From the NCBI RefSeq assembly GCF_947500125.1, contig NZ_CANMRA010000017.1, positions 1 through 64,000 of the forward strand: a stretch of 64,000 bases of DNA, given 5' to 3'. This document shows, in pieces, positions 28,489 to 36,578 of the stretch; position 1 is the first letter of the stretch, and each line of letters starts with the position of its first letter. The translations under genes were made by a program, and so were the position numbers. This stretch comes from an uncultured Kocuria sp. (GTDB lineage Bacteria > Actinomycetota > Actinomycetes > Actinomycetales > Micrococcaceae). The notes under the pieces were generated by a model that was not told the DNA's origin, made no database searches, and saw only the letters and a program-made list of their open reading frames with translations.

Positions 28489-28522
28489 GGGAGGAGGCGC
28501 CGGTGGCCCGGCGCCTCCTCCC
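28489..28522 (-). terminator. Perfect 15-bp stem hairpin after tctA
   Basis: GGGAGGAGGCGCCGG (28489-28503) pairs exactly with 28508-28522 around a TGGC tetraloop. It lies 19 bp past the tctA stop and ends the transporter transcript before the LysR gene. Confidence 0.82.
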
Positions 28523-28541
28523 GCGGCGGGCGGGACGGTGC

Positions 28542-30044
28542 TCAGACCTGGGTGATCTCGTCGTCCGGACGGGTGGTGCGGCGGCCGCGATGAGCCCGCC
28601 ACAGCGGCACGGCCAGGGAGATCACCGCGAGCACCAGCAGCACGAACGGGATCGGCTCCAGGGCCCAGGCGAAGGTCCCTCCGGACTGGATCATTGCCAA
28701 CCGGTAGTTGTCCTCGGCCAGGGGGCCGATGATGACCCCGATCAGGAACGGCGCGACCGGGTAGCCGCCCTTGGTCATGAGATAGCCCAGGACGCCGGCG
28801 ATCAGCATCACGAACACGTCGAAGGGATTCGTGCGCACGGCGTACGCGCCGATGATCGACAGGACGAGCACGACCGGCCACAGCAGCATCGGCGGGATCC
28901 GGATGACCTGCGCCCACGCCCTGATCCCCACGGCCCCCACGAGCAGCAGAAAGGCGAACCCGAGGAAGATCGCGATGAACGACCCGTAGACCAGCTCCGG
29001 ATCGGACTCGAACAGCTGCGGGCCCGGCCGCAGGCCCTGCACGAGCAGCGCCCCGATCAGCACGGCCGCGGCGGTGTTGCCGGGGATGCCGAGGGTCAGC
29101 GTCGGGACGAGACCGCCGACCTGGGCCGAGTTGTTGGCCGATTCCGCCGCGGCCACGCCGCGGGGCTCGCCCTTGCCGAAGTTCTCCTTGCCGTGCCGGG
29201 CGAAGCGACGGGTCTCGTTGTAGGCCACGTAGCCCCCGATGTCACCGCCGACCCCGGGCAGCGCGCCGATGAAGAAACCGGCCACGGAGGAGGCGACGGT
29301 CGTGGGCGCGATGGAGCGCAGCACCTTCTTCCCCAGCCGGAAGCTGCCCATCGAGGAGACGTGCTCGGTGCCGTGCATGCGCTCGATCTGCACGAAGGCC
29401 TCGGCGGCCCCGAACAGCCCCACGAGCAGCGGGATCAGCTCCACGCCACCGGTCAGCTCCGGGGTGCCGAAGGTGAACCGGCTGGCCCCGGAGATGCTGT
29501 CCAGCCCGACCATGGCCACGAGCACGCCCAGCGCGGCGCTGAGCACGCCCTTGACCAGGGAGTCCTCGCCCAGGGACGCGATGATGGTCAGCGCCACCAC
29601 CGCCAGCGCGAAGTACTCGGCCGGCCCGAAGGTCAGCGCGAACTCCGCCACCGCGGGCGCGGAGAAGATGAGCATGACCGTGGCGATGAGGCCGCCGACC
29701 ACCGAGGCCACCAGGGACACGGCCAGGCCCAGCCCGGCCTGCCCCTTCTGCGCCATGGGGTATCCGTCCAGGACGGTGGCCGCCGAGGCCGGTGTGCCCG
29801 GGGTCCGCAGCAGGATGGCCGGGATCGACCCGGCGTAGCAGGCACCGTTGTAGATGCCCAGCAGGAGCACCAGGCCGGGGAGCGGGTCCAGGGTGAAGGT
29901 GAACGGCAGGAAGATCGCGATCCCCACGGTCGCCGAGAGCCCGGGCATGGCACCGATCAGCACCCCCAGGAGGATCCCGAGCGGAATGAGGACCAGGACG
30001 GTGGGATCGAGGACGGCCTCGAACCCGGAGAACCATGCGGTCAT
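28542..30044 (-). CDS. tctA: Tripartite tricarboxylate transporter, large membrane subunit TctA
   Basis: About 500 aa with about 12 membrane segments. Hallmark motifs are IGAMPGLSATVGIAIFLPFT near residue 30, LLGIYNGACYAGSIPAILLR and TPGTPASAATVLDGYPMAQK (60-95), and the repeated ALPGVGGDIGGYVAYNETRR near 265 with TLGIPGNTAAAVLIGALLVQ near 320. It forms the channel of a binding-protein-dependent secondary transporter. The ATG overlaps the tctB stop by ATGA. Together with TctC and TctB it imports a carboxylate, probably the substrate of the neighbouring catabolic genes. Confidence 0.93.
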   Translation of the reverse strand: MTAWFSGFEAVLDPTVLVLIPLGILLGVLIGAMPGLSATVGIAIFLPFTFTLDPLPGLVLLLGIYNGACYAGSIPAILLRTPGTPASAATVLDGYPMAQKGQAGLGLAVSLVASVVGGLIATVMLIFSAPAVAEFALTFGPAEYFALAVVALTIIASLGEDSLVKGVLSAALGVLVAMVGLDSISGASRFTFGTPELTGGVELIPLLVGLFGAAEAFVQIERMHGTEHVSSMGSFRLGKKVLRSIAPTTVASSVAGFFIGALPGVGGDIGGYVAYNETRRFARHGKENFGKGEPRGVAAAESANNSAQVGGLVPTLTLGIPGNTAAAVLIGALLVQGLRPGPQLFESDPELVYGSFIAIFLGFAFLLLVGAVGIRAWAQVIRIPPMLLWPVVLVLSIIGAYAVRTNPFDVFVMLIAGVLGYLMTKGGYPVAPFLIGVIIGPLAEDNYRLAMIQSGGTFAWALEPIPFVLLVLAVISLAVPLWRAHRGRRTTRPDDEITQV

Positions 30045-30496
30045 ATCGGCAACCCTCCCCACCCTGCCGTCGGCAGGGGAACGTCGAGCACGCTGCGGAA
30101 CAGGTAGAACAGCCCCAGCGACACTCCCAGCGGCATGAGGACCAGCGTGAGCGGTTTCCGGGCCCCGAGCAGCAGCAGCTCGGCCAGCACGAAGACCACG
30201 GTGGTGATCACGAAGCCCAGGGTGTCGATGGCCAGGGCGTAGAAGAACAGCAGCGCCGCCGTGCCGAGGACGTGCCAGGCGATGACACCGCGCGGCATCC
30301 GCTCCCACTCCTGGGGCCGCAGCAGCGGCACGAGGGCCAGCACGCCGATCAGCACCGCGAGCATGCGGGGGAAGTAGCCGACCCCCGGGTCGAGGTCCTG
30401 GATCGGCGCCGGCAGCCGGCCGCTGTACACGTACACGAACACGGCCAGTCCCAGCAGCAGCAGACCGGCTATCCGGTCACCCAGTCGGGTGCTCAT
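30041..30496 (-). CDS. tctB: Tripartite tricarboxylate transporter, small membrane subunit TctB
   Basis: About 151 aa, four membrane segments, e.g. IAGLLLLGLAVFVYVYSG near residue 10, FPRMLAVLIGVLALVPLL near 45, and VLGTAALLFFYALAIDTLGF followed by ITTVVFVLAELLLLGARKPL (75-115). Small-subunit genes are poorly conserved; position between tctC and tctA and the topology make the call. The RBS GAGGGAGG lies upstream of the ATG. Confidence 0.88.
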   Translation of the reverse strand: MSTRLGDRIAGLLLLGLAVFVYVYSGRLPAPIQDLDPGVGYFPRMLAVLIGVLALVPLLRPQEWERMPRGVIAWHVLGTAALLFFYALAIDTLGFVITTVVFVLAELLLLGARKPLTLVLMPLGVSLGLFYLFRSVLDVPLPTAGWGGLPI

Positions 30497-30529
30497 GGTC
30501 GGCCCCTCCCTCCGTCGGTCGCCGGCGGA

Positions 30530-31576
30530 TCACTCTGCTTCGGCAACGATGCCCACCTCACGGATCACCTCGCCGTACTGCTCCGACATCTCAGCGAGGT
30601 ACGCCTCGAACTCCTCCGGCGGCAGGTACGACAGGTTCAGGTTCTGCTCCTCCATGGCCTGCTGGAACTCCTCCGACTCGATGGCCGCGTGCAGGCACTC
30701 GTCCAGGGCCTGGACGCGCTCGTCGGGGGTCTCCGCGGGCACGGCGAGACCGAGGTGGGACGACGAGTTCCAGTCGATCCCGAGCTCCTGCAGGGTGGGG
30801 GTGTCCGGGAGGTCCTCGAGACGCTCGTCGGCGGCGACGGCGAGCGGACGCAGCCGGCCCGCCTCCACCTGGGAGACCGCTTCGTTGAGCACCACGGCCG
30901 TCATGTCGGCCTGGCCGCCGATGGTGGCCTGGACGGCCGCCGATCCGCCGTCGAAGGGCAGGTTCCGGAACTGGTCGGGCACTCCCGCGGCAAGCCCCAG
31001 CCCCGCCGCGGCGAGGTGGTAGACCGAGCCGGTACCGCTGGAAGCGGTCGAGATGGTCTCCCCGTTCTCCGCCGCCTCCAGGAGCTCCTCCATGGTCTGG
31101 TACGGGGAGTCGGCCGGCACGAAGTACACGTGCGGGTTGAGGGCGTAGCGCATCACGCCCTTGAGGTCGTCCGGACCGATGTCGGTGAAGCCGAGATCCT
31201 GCAGGTAGGCCACCTCGGTGGCCGTGGCGCCCACGGTGTACCCGTCCGGCTCCGCGTTGGCCGTGGCGGTGAAGCCCACGGCCCCGGCGCTGCCGGTCTG
31301 GTTGCTGGCGATGACGTCCGTGCCGCACGTCTCCTCGGCCGCCGACGCCATCTGCCGGACACTCACGTCGGTGCTGCCACCGGCGGAGTAGGGAATGATC
31401 ATCTCGATGGTGTCCGAGGGGAACGCCTCCTCGCCCCCGCCCCCGCCGCACGCGGTCGTGGCCAGCACACCGACGGCGGCAACGGCAGCGCCGACCGCTC
31501 GGAGGGGACGCCTCCCGCCCACGGGGACGCGTCCACGCGTCGCGCTGTCGGAACCGTGGTTCTGATCCTGTGTCAT
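30530..31576 (-). CDS. tctC: Tripartite tricarboxylate transporter substrate-binding lipoprotein TctC
   Basis: About 348 aa. Lipobox ATTAC-G near residue 43 after a hydrophobic segment, then a Gly/Glu linker. Bug/TctC motifs are IEMIIPYSAGGSTDVSVRQM near 58, NQTGSAGAVGFTATANAEPD near 95, and TPTLQELGIDWNSSSHLGLA near 260. It captures the carboxylate outside the cell and delivers it to TctAB. The ATG at 31576 has GAAGAGGAA just upstream. It is the first gene of the transporter operon and divergent from the IclR regulator. Confidence 0.92.
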   Translation of the reverse strand: MTQDQNHGSDSATRGRVPVGGRRPLRAVGAAVAAVGVLATTACGGGGGEEAFPSDTIEMIIPYSAGGSTDVSVRQMASAAEETCGTDVIASNQTGSAGAVGFTATANAEPDGYTVGATATEVAYLQDLGFTDIGPDDLKGVMRYALNPHVYFVPADSPYQTMEELLEAAENGETISTASSGTGSVYHLAAAGLGLAAGVPDQFRNLPFDGGSAAVQATIGGQADMTAVVLNEAVSQVEAGRLRPLAVAADERLEDLPDTPTLQELGIDWNSSSHLGLAVPAETPDERVQALDECLHAAIESEEFQQAMEEQNLNLSYLPPEEFEAYLAEMSEQYGEVIREVGIVAEAE

Positions 31577-31648
31577 TTCCTCTTCCTTCCAGAACGGGAC
31601 GGCATCGGTGCTGACGGGACCACCCGTCCCGCACTCCTCGTCCACTAC

Positions 31649-31704
31649 TTCCACATAATGAAAACGTCTGCTGTTTATTGGAATATCAGCATGAAGTGAG
31701 TCAC
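31649..31704. promoter_or_regulatory. AT-rich divergent tctC/iclR promoter region with inverted repeats
   Basis: TTCCACATAATGAAA (31649-31663; arms TTxCA/TGxAA), a TTCCA/TGGAA pair (31649-31653 and 31679-31683) and GTGAGTCAC (31696-31704) lie in the only AT-rich patch of this area. IclR-type proteins often bind such sites between themselves and the operon they control. The exact operator cannot be fixed by eye. Confidence 0.4.
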
Positions 31705-31730
31705 ACTGGGATGTCAAGGAGGAGGCAGAG

Positions 31731-32492
31731 ATGGCGACAGAAGGTTCAGGGACCGTGGGCAAGGCCCTGGGGGTGCTCACCCTGCTGGGAGAGCACCCGC
31801 ACGGGGCGACCGCCGCCGAGATCGCGGAGGAGGTCGACTATCCCTTCAGCACGGTGTACCGGTTGCTGACCACGCTGGTGCGCACCGGGTTCGCGGCCTA
31901 CGACGCCCGCGAGAAGCGCTACCAGCTGGGCCTGCGGGTCTACCAGCTGGGGCAGAAGGTCGCCAGCGCCCACGGGTTCGAAGGGGCGGCGCTGCCGGTC
32001 CTGCAGCGGCTGACCGAGGTCACCGGGGAGAGCTCGGTGCTGCACGTGCGGGACGGCGACCACAGCCTGACGGTCCACAAGGTCGACGGGCCGCAGTTCC
32101 GCACCACCACCGACCCCGGGGACCTCAGCCCGTTGCACACCACCGCCTCGGGCAAGGTCCTGCTGGCCTTCGCCGACCGCGCGACCCGGGAGCACCTGCT
32201 GGCCACCCTCGAGCTGACCCCGCGCACCGAGCACTCCATCACCGACCGCGAGGAGCTCGCCCGGCAGGTGGAGCAGATCCGGGCCCAGGGGTGGGCCGGG
32301 CAGTCCGAGGAGAACGACATCGGCATGGTCGCCGTCGCCGCCCCGGTCCTGTCGGGCTCCAACCGGCTGATCGCGGCGGTCACCCTGGCCGCCCCGAAGT
32401 TCCGCGCCGATCTCGAGGACCTGCGCCGGCACCTGGCCCCCTTGCAGGACGCCACCGCCGAGCTCAGCGTGAAGCTGCCCCAACGACCGTGA
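31731..32492 (+). CDS. IclR-family transcriptional regulator
   Basis: About 253 aa. N-terminal winged helix: GKALGVLTLLGEHPHGATAA followed by EIAEEVDYPFSTVYRLLTTL (residues 9-50). The effector domain has LHTTASGKVLLAFADRATRE near 138 and WAGQSEENDIGMVAVAAPVL near 190, where ligand-binding residues of aromatic-acid-responsive IclR proteins lie. RBS AAGGAGGAGG. It is divergent from tctC and followed by shikimate dehydrogenase 85 bp later, so it probably controls both uptake and catabolism. Confidence 0.9.
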   Translation: MATEGSGTVGKALGVLTLLGEHPHGATAAEIAEEVDYPFSTVYRLLTTLVRTGFAAYDAREKRYQLGLRVYQLGQKVASAHGFEGAALPVLQRLTEVTGESSVLHVRDGDHSLTVHKVDGPQFRTTTDPGDLSPLHTTASGKVLLAFADRATREHLLATLELTPRTEHSITDREELARQVEQIRAQGWAGQSEENDIGMVAVAAPVLSGSNRLIAAVTLAAPKFRADLEDLRRHLAPLQDATAELSVKLPQRP

Positions 32493-32577
32493 CCGGCCCC
32501 GCCCCTGCGCGGATGCCCACCACCCACCCCAGCAGCCACCGGCAGGGCAGTCCCTGCCCCGTTTCTAGAGGAGTTCC

Positions 32578-33453
32578 ATGAGCACCCCGTCCGAGTCCTA
32601 CCTGGTGGGCCTGATCGGTGAGGGCATCACCGCCAGCCTCTCCCCCGCCATGCACGAGGCGGAGGCCCGCCGGCACGGGCTGCACTACCTCTACCGGCCC
32701 ATCGACCTGGAGGTCATCGACCGCCCCGCCACCGATGTGGGCGAGCTCCTGCGAGCGGGGCGGGACCTGGGCTTCAACGCCTTCAACATCACCCATCCCT
32801 GCAAGCAGCTGGTCCTGGAGCACCTGGACGAGGTCAGTCCGGCGGCGCGAGCACTGCGGGCCGTCAACACCGTGCTGATCCGGAACGGGCAGTTCATCGG
32901 CCACAACACCGACCAGTCCGGCTTCGCCGCCGGGCTGACCACTCAGCTGCCGGATGCGTCCAAGGAGCAGGTCGTGCAGATCGGCACCGGCGGGGCCGGC
33001 TCAGCAGTGGCCGCCGCCCTCCTCTCCAGCGGGACCCGCACGCTGCACCTGTTCGACATGGACCCGGAACGGGCAGCGGAACGAGCCGCAGCCATGACGG
33101 CGCTGTTCCCCGGCCAACGGGTCCACGCCGCCACCGCGGAGGAGCTGCCCGACCTCATCGGCGCCGCCGACGGTGTCGTCAACGCCACGCCCGTCGGCAT
33201 GCACCATCACCCCGGGACCCCCTTCGACACCGATCTGCTCACCGGCTCGCAGTGGGTCGCCGATGTCATCTACCTCCCCGTGGACACGCAGCTCATCGTC
33301 GCGGCCCGCGCCGCCGGCTGCCAGGTCCTCGACGGCGGGCACATGGCCGTGGGCCAGGCCGTCGACGCCTTCCGGCTGATCACCGGCGTGGAGCCCGACC
33401 GGGCACGGATGCGGGCGCACTTCCTCGAGCTCGTCGCCGCCCGGCGGAACTGA
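32578..33453 (+). CDS. Shikimate/quinate dehydrogenase, likely catabolic NAD-type
   Basis: About 291 aa. Substrate site: ITASLSPAMHE near residue 20; catalytic Lys76 in FNITHPCKQL and Asp112 in GHNTDQSGFAAGL. Nucleotide fold IGTGGAGSAVAAALL near 136. The strand after it ends HLFDMDPERAAER: an Asp near 160-162 instead of the Asn-Arg-Thr of biosynthetic NADP-type AroE suggests NAD preference, as in QsuD-type enzymes of corynebacteria. It would oxidise shikimate or quinate to the dehydro form used by the adjacent dehydratase-like TIM barrel. RBS AGAGGAG at 32567-32573. Confidence 0.85.
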   Translation: MSTPSESYLVGLIGEGITASLSPAMHEAEARRHGLHYLYRPIDLEVIDRPATDVGELLRAGRDLGFNAFNITHPCKQLVLEHLDEVSPAARALRAVNTVLIRNGQFIGHNTDQSGFAAGLTTQLPDASKEQVVQIGTGGAGSAVAAALLSSGTRTLHLFDMDPERAAERAAAMTALFPGQRVHAATAEELPDLIGAADGVVNATPVGMHHHPGTPFDTDLLTGSQWVADVIYLPVDTQLIVAARAAGCQVLDGGHMAVGQAVDAFRLITGVEPDRARMRAHFLELVAARRN

Positions 33454-33507
33454 CCGCGCGGACCGTGTTCCCGCGGGGCCGCGGGGCCCGCCCGGTGCCC
33501 GCAGGAC

Positions 33508-34203
33508 TCACAGGAGCGGCCAGGGGATCCGGCGGCCGGTGACGTCCACCGGCAGGACCGCCTCGTCGAGCAGCCGGCGCACCCGCCGCCGCAGCGCGGC
33601 CACCTCCGTGGCGTCGAGGAGGTCGGTGAGCTCGGCGGGGACGTCGTCGGCCAGAGGGGCGATGTCGCGGAGCAGGTCCTCGGGCACGGGCTCGCCGGAG
33701 AAGTCCCAGACGACGGTCCGCAGCTTGAACGCCGCCGCGAAGCACAGCCCGTGGTCGATCCCCCAGATCCGGCCGTCGGCCCCCCGCAGCACGTGGCCTC
33801 CCTTGCGGTCGGCGTTGTTGGCCACGAGGTCGAACAGCGCGATCCGGCGCAGGGCGTCGTGGGTGTCCGGGGCGGCGTCGTAGAGGGTGAAGTAGTGCTG
33901 CCGCGGGTCGTGCTCCACGAACCGCTGCAGGGACCCCGCCCCGAACGGGCCGTCCTGGCGCAGGACGGTGGGCGGGACGATGCCCCAGCCCAGGAACTCG
34001 CTCAGCACGTACGCGGCGCGCTCCCGCCGGTGCAGCCCCGGGCGGAAGTCGATCAGCGGCCGCTCGCCCTCCAGGGGCTTGTAGATCCCCCAGGCCGTCT
34101 CCTCCTCGAGCGTGACCTCGACGAGCAGCGCCGAGTTGCTGCTCTCCCGGATCAGTCCGAGGAGCTCGATCCGGCCCTCCGTCAGGAGCACGAGCTCGCC
34201 CAT
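33508..34203 (-). CDS. SCO1664-family protein (PI3/4-kinase-like fold)
   Basis: About 231 aa. IYKPLEGERPLIDFRPG near residue 40, ALFDLVANNADRKGGHVLRG near 125 and IWGIDHGLCFAAAFKLRTV near 148 follow the SCO1664 family, which resembles lipid/protein kinases (D-x4-N and D-H-G elements in NADRKGGH and GIDHG). The biochemical role is unknown. It starts 10 bp after the histidine phosphatase gene, a pairing I know from many actinobacteria, often near the mycothiol ligase gene mshC. Confidence 0.85.
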   Translation of the reverse strand: MGELVLLTEGRIELLGLIRESSNSALLVEVTLEEETAWGIYKPLEGERPLIDFRPGLHRRERAAYVLSEFLGWGIVPPTVLRQDGPFGAGSLQRFVEHDPRQHYFTLYDAAPDTHDALRRIALFDLVANNADRKGGHVLRGADGRIWGIDHGLCFAAAFKLRTVVWDFSGEPVPEDLLRDIAPLADDVPAELTDLLDATEVAALRRRVRRLLDEAVLPVDVTGRRIPWPLL

Positions 34204-34213
34204 CAGCGTCCGC

Positions 34214-34858
34214 TCACGACACCCTCAGGCCGGCCAGCGGCTCGTCGGTGGAGTTCACCGTGAGCACGGCCGGCGCCTGTCCGGGGGCGTACGAGATCGC
34301 CGAGACCGAGCACGGGCTGACCACGATGCGCTGGAAGAGGTCCAGGTGCGTGCCCAGGGCGTGGGCGAGCGCCGCTTTGATGGGGTCTGCGTGCGAGAAG
34401 CAGACCACCACCCCGCCCTCGTGGGCCGCCCGCACCCGGTCGACGGCGCCGACCGTCCTGGCCTGCATCTCCGGGAAGCTCTCACCGCCGGGGAACCGGA
34501 AGGTCGAGGGCGCCCGCTGGACGGTCGACCAGGCCTTGAGCCGGGAGAGGCGGGAGAGCTCCTCGCCCGTCCACTCCCCGAAGTCGCACTCGAGCAGCCC
34601 CGGCTCCACGACCGCCTCCCGGCCGGTCCGCGCCTCGGTGGGCGCCGCGGTCTCGCGCGTGCGCTCGAGCGGGGAGGTGTAGAGCGCGTCGACGCGGACC
34701 CCCGCGAGCCGCTCCGCGAGCCGCTCCGCCTGGGCCCGGCCGCGCTCGGACAGGTGCAGACCGGGGGCCCGCCCCGGCAGGACCTTGCCCGTGGTGGGGG
34801 TCTCCCCGTGCCGCACGAGCAGGACGAGGGTGCTCCGTGGTGCCTTGCGAGTGACCAT
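34214..34858 (-). CDS. Histidine phosphatase, MSMEG_4193 family
   Basis: About 214 aa. The catalytic RHG is in LVLLVRHGETPTTGKVLPGR (His near residue 17). LYTSPLERTRETAAPTEA (near 60), GLLECDFGEWTGEELSRL (near 90) and VVVCFSHADPIKAALAHALG (second His near 155) complete the phosphoglycerate-mutase fold. The substrate is unknown. TACGCT on the minus strand (34872-34867) is 8 bp before the ATG, suggesting a leaderless mRNA carrying this gene and the SCO1664 gene. Confidence 0.87.
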   Translation of the reverse strand: MVTRKAPRSTLVLLVRHGETPTTGKVLPGRAPGLHLSERGRAQAERLAERLAGVRVDALYTSPLERTRETAAPTEARTGREAVVEPGLLECDFGEWTGEELSRLSRLKAWSTVQRAPSTFRFPGGESFPEMQARTVGAVDRVRAAHEGGVVVCFSHADPIKAALAHALGTHLDLFQRIVVSPCSVSAISYAPGQAPAVLTVNSTDEPLAGLRVS

Positions 34859-34990
34859 GATGCACCAGCGTACTGTCGGGGCCCCCGCGGCCACAGGGGC
34901 CGCCGTCGAACGCTCCTGTCGAGGACGCCGTCGACGACGCCGGAACCCTGCGCACGGGCACCCCCTTGACGCCGGGGTTAGGTTGGCGCT

Positions 34991-36430
34991 GTGACTGATC
35001 GGACCGATCACCCCGACATCCGCACGCTCGGCGAGCTCCGCGCCGCCCGCGTCGCCCACAGGACGCTGCGCGAGGAGATCCGCGAGAACCTCCTGCGCAC
35101 GCTGGCCGAGGGCGGTGACCCCTGGCCGGGCCTGCACGGGCTCGGGCGCACCGTTCTGCCCCAGCTGGAGCGGGCCCTGCTCGCCGGTCACGACGTCGTG
35201 CTGCTGGGCGAGCGCGGCCAGGGCAAGACCCGCCTGTTGCGCACCCTCGCCGGCCTGCTCGACGAGTGGTCCCCCGCCATCGAGGGCTCGGAGCTCAACG
35301 AGCACCCGCTGGAGCCGCTGACCGAGGCGTCGCGGCGGCGGATCCTGCTCGAGGGCGACGAGCTGCCCGTGGTCTGGCGGCACCGCTCGGAGCGCTACGT
35401 CGAGAAGCTCGCCACCCCGGACACGTCCGTGGCGGACCTCATCGGGGACGTCGACCCGATGCGCGTCGCCGAGGGCCGGCGGCTCGGGGACCCGGAGACC
35501 ATCCACTACGGGCTCGTGCCCCGCTCGCACCGCGGCATCGTGGCGATCAACGAGCTGCCCGACCTCGCCGAGCGGATCCAGGTGGCCATGCTCAACGTGA
35601 TGGAGGAGCGCGACATCCAGATCCGCGGCTACGTCCTGCGGCTGCCGCTGGACGTGCTCGTGGTGGCCACGGCCAACCCCGAGGACTACACGAACCGCGG
35701 CCGGATCATCACGCCGCTCAAGGACCGGTTCGGCGCCGAGATCCGCACCCACTACCCGCTCGAGCTCGAGGACGAGATCGCCGTGATCCGCCAGGAGGCC
35801 GAGCTGATCGCCGAGGTCCCGGACACGATCCTCGAGACCCTGGCCCGGTTCACCCGCCTGCTGCGGGAGTCCTCCGCGGTCGACCAGCGCTCGGGGGTGT
35901 CGGCGCGGTTCGCGATCGCGGGCGCGGAGACGGTCGCGGCGGCGGCGCTGCGGCGCGCCACGATCCGCGGCGAGACGGAGGCCGTGGCGCGGATGGTGGA
36001 CATGGAGACGGCCACCGACGTCCTGGCCGGCAAGATCGAGTTCGAGTCCGGCGAGGAGGGCCGCGAGCGCGCGATCCTCGACCACCTGCTCCGCCGGGCG
36101 ACCGCCGAGACCGTCCGGGGCCGCTTCCGCGGCATCGACCTCGGACCGGTCGTGGAGGCCTTCGACGGCCGCACCACGGTGTCCACCGGCGACGACGTCT
36201 CCGCCCAGGACTTCCTCGCCGGGCTCCCCGAGCTGGCGGCGCCCGACGACCTGTCGGCCCCCGACGACGGCGATGACAGGGCCGGGACCACCTACGACGA
36301 GATCGCCGCGCGCCTCGGCGCGACCACGCCGGGACAGCGCGCCAGCGCGATCGAGCTGGCGCTCGAGGGTCTCTACCTGGCCCAGAAGATCTCCAAGGAC
36401 GCCGACGAGGGCGGCACCGTCTACGGCTGA
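34991..36430 (+). CDS. AAA+ ATPase, magnesium-chelatase ChlI/MoxR-like
   Basis: About 479 aa. Walker A GERGQGKTRLLRTLAGL near residue 75; a Walker B-like segment IVAINELPDLAERIQVAMLN near 180; sensor region VVATANPEDYTNRGRIITPL near 222, followed by KDRFGAEIRTHYPLE. This matches ChlI-type ATPases, which remodel a VWA-domain partner. GTG start with TAGGTT (34979-34984) 6 bp upstream, leaderless-looking. The VWA protein follows at 36579. The client of such pairs outside chlorophyll or cobalamin synthesis is usually unknown. Confidence 0.85.
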   Translation: MTDRTDHPDIRTLGELRAARVAHRTLREEIRENLLRTLAEGGDPWPGLHGLGRTVLPQLERALLAGHDVVLLGERGQGKTRLLRTLAGLLDEWSPAIEGSELNEHPLEPLTEASRRRILLEGDELPVVWRHRSERYVEKLATPDTSVADLIGDVDPMRVAEGRRLGDPETIHYGLVPRSHRGIVAINELPDLAERIQVAMLNVMEERDIQIRGYVLRLPLDVLVVATANPEDYTNRGRIITPLKDRFGAEIRTHYPLELEDEIAVIRQEAELIAEVPDTILETLARFTRLLRESSAVDQRSGVSARFAIAGAETVAAAALRRATIRGETEAVARMVDMETATDVLAGKIEFESGEEGRERAILDHLLRRATAETVRGRFRGIDLGPVVEAFDGRTTVSTGDDVSAQDFLAGLPELAAPDDLSAPDDGDDRAGTTYDEIAARLGATTPGQRASAIELALEGLYLAQKISKDADEGGTVYG

Positions 36431-36510
36431 CCGCCCCACCCGCGCGCCGGGGACGAGCGCCGCGCCGACCGCGCGACCACGACACAGCCACACAACGGCA
36501 CAGCAACACA

Positions 36511-36541
36511 GCGACACCGCGACACCGCGACACCGCGACAC
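36511..36541. repeat. Octamer tandem repeat (GCGACACC)x3.9
   Basis: Nearly four perfect copies lie between the AAA+ and VWA genes, within a longer stretch rich in ACA and GACAC. It could separate translation of the two genes or vary in length. No start codon or promoter is visible in it. Confidence 0.8.
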
Positions 36542-36578
36542 GAAGACACAGGGCCGCAGAAGACACAGAGGGGGCGTC

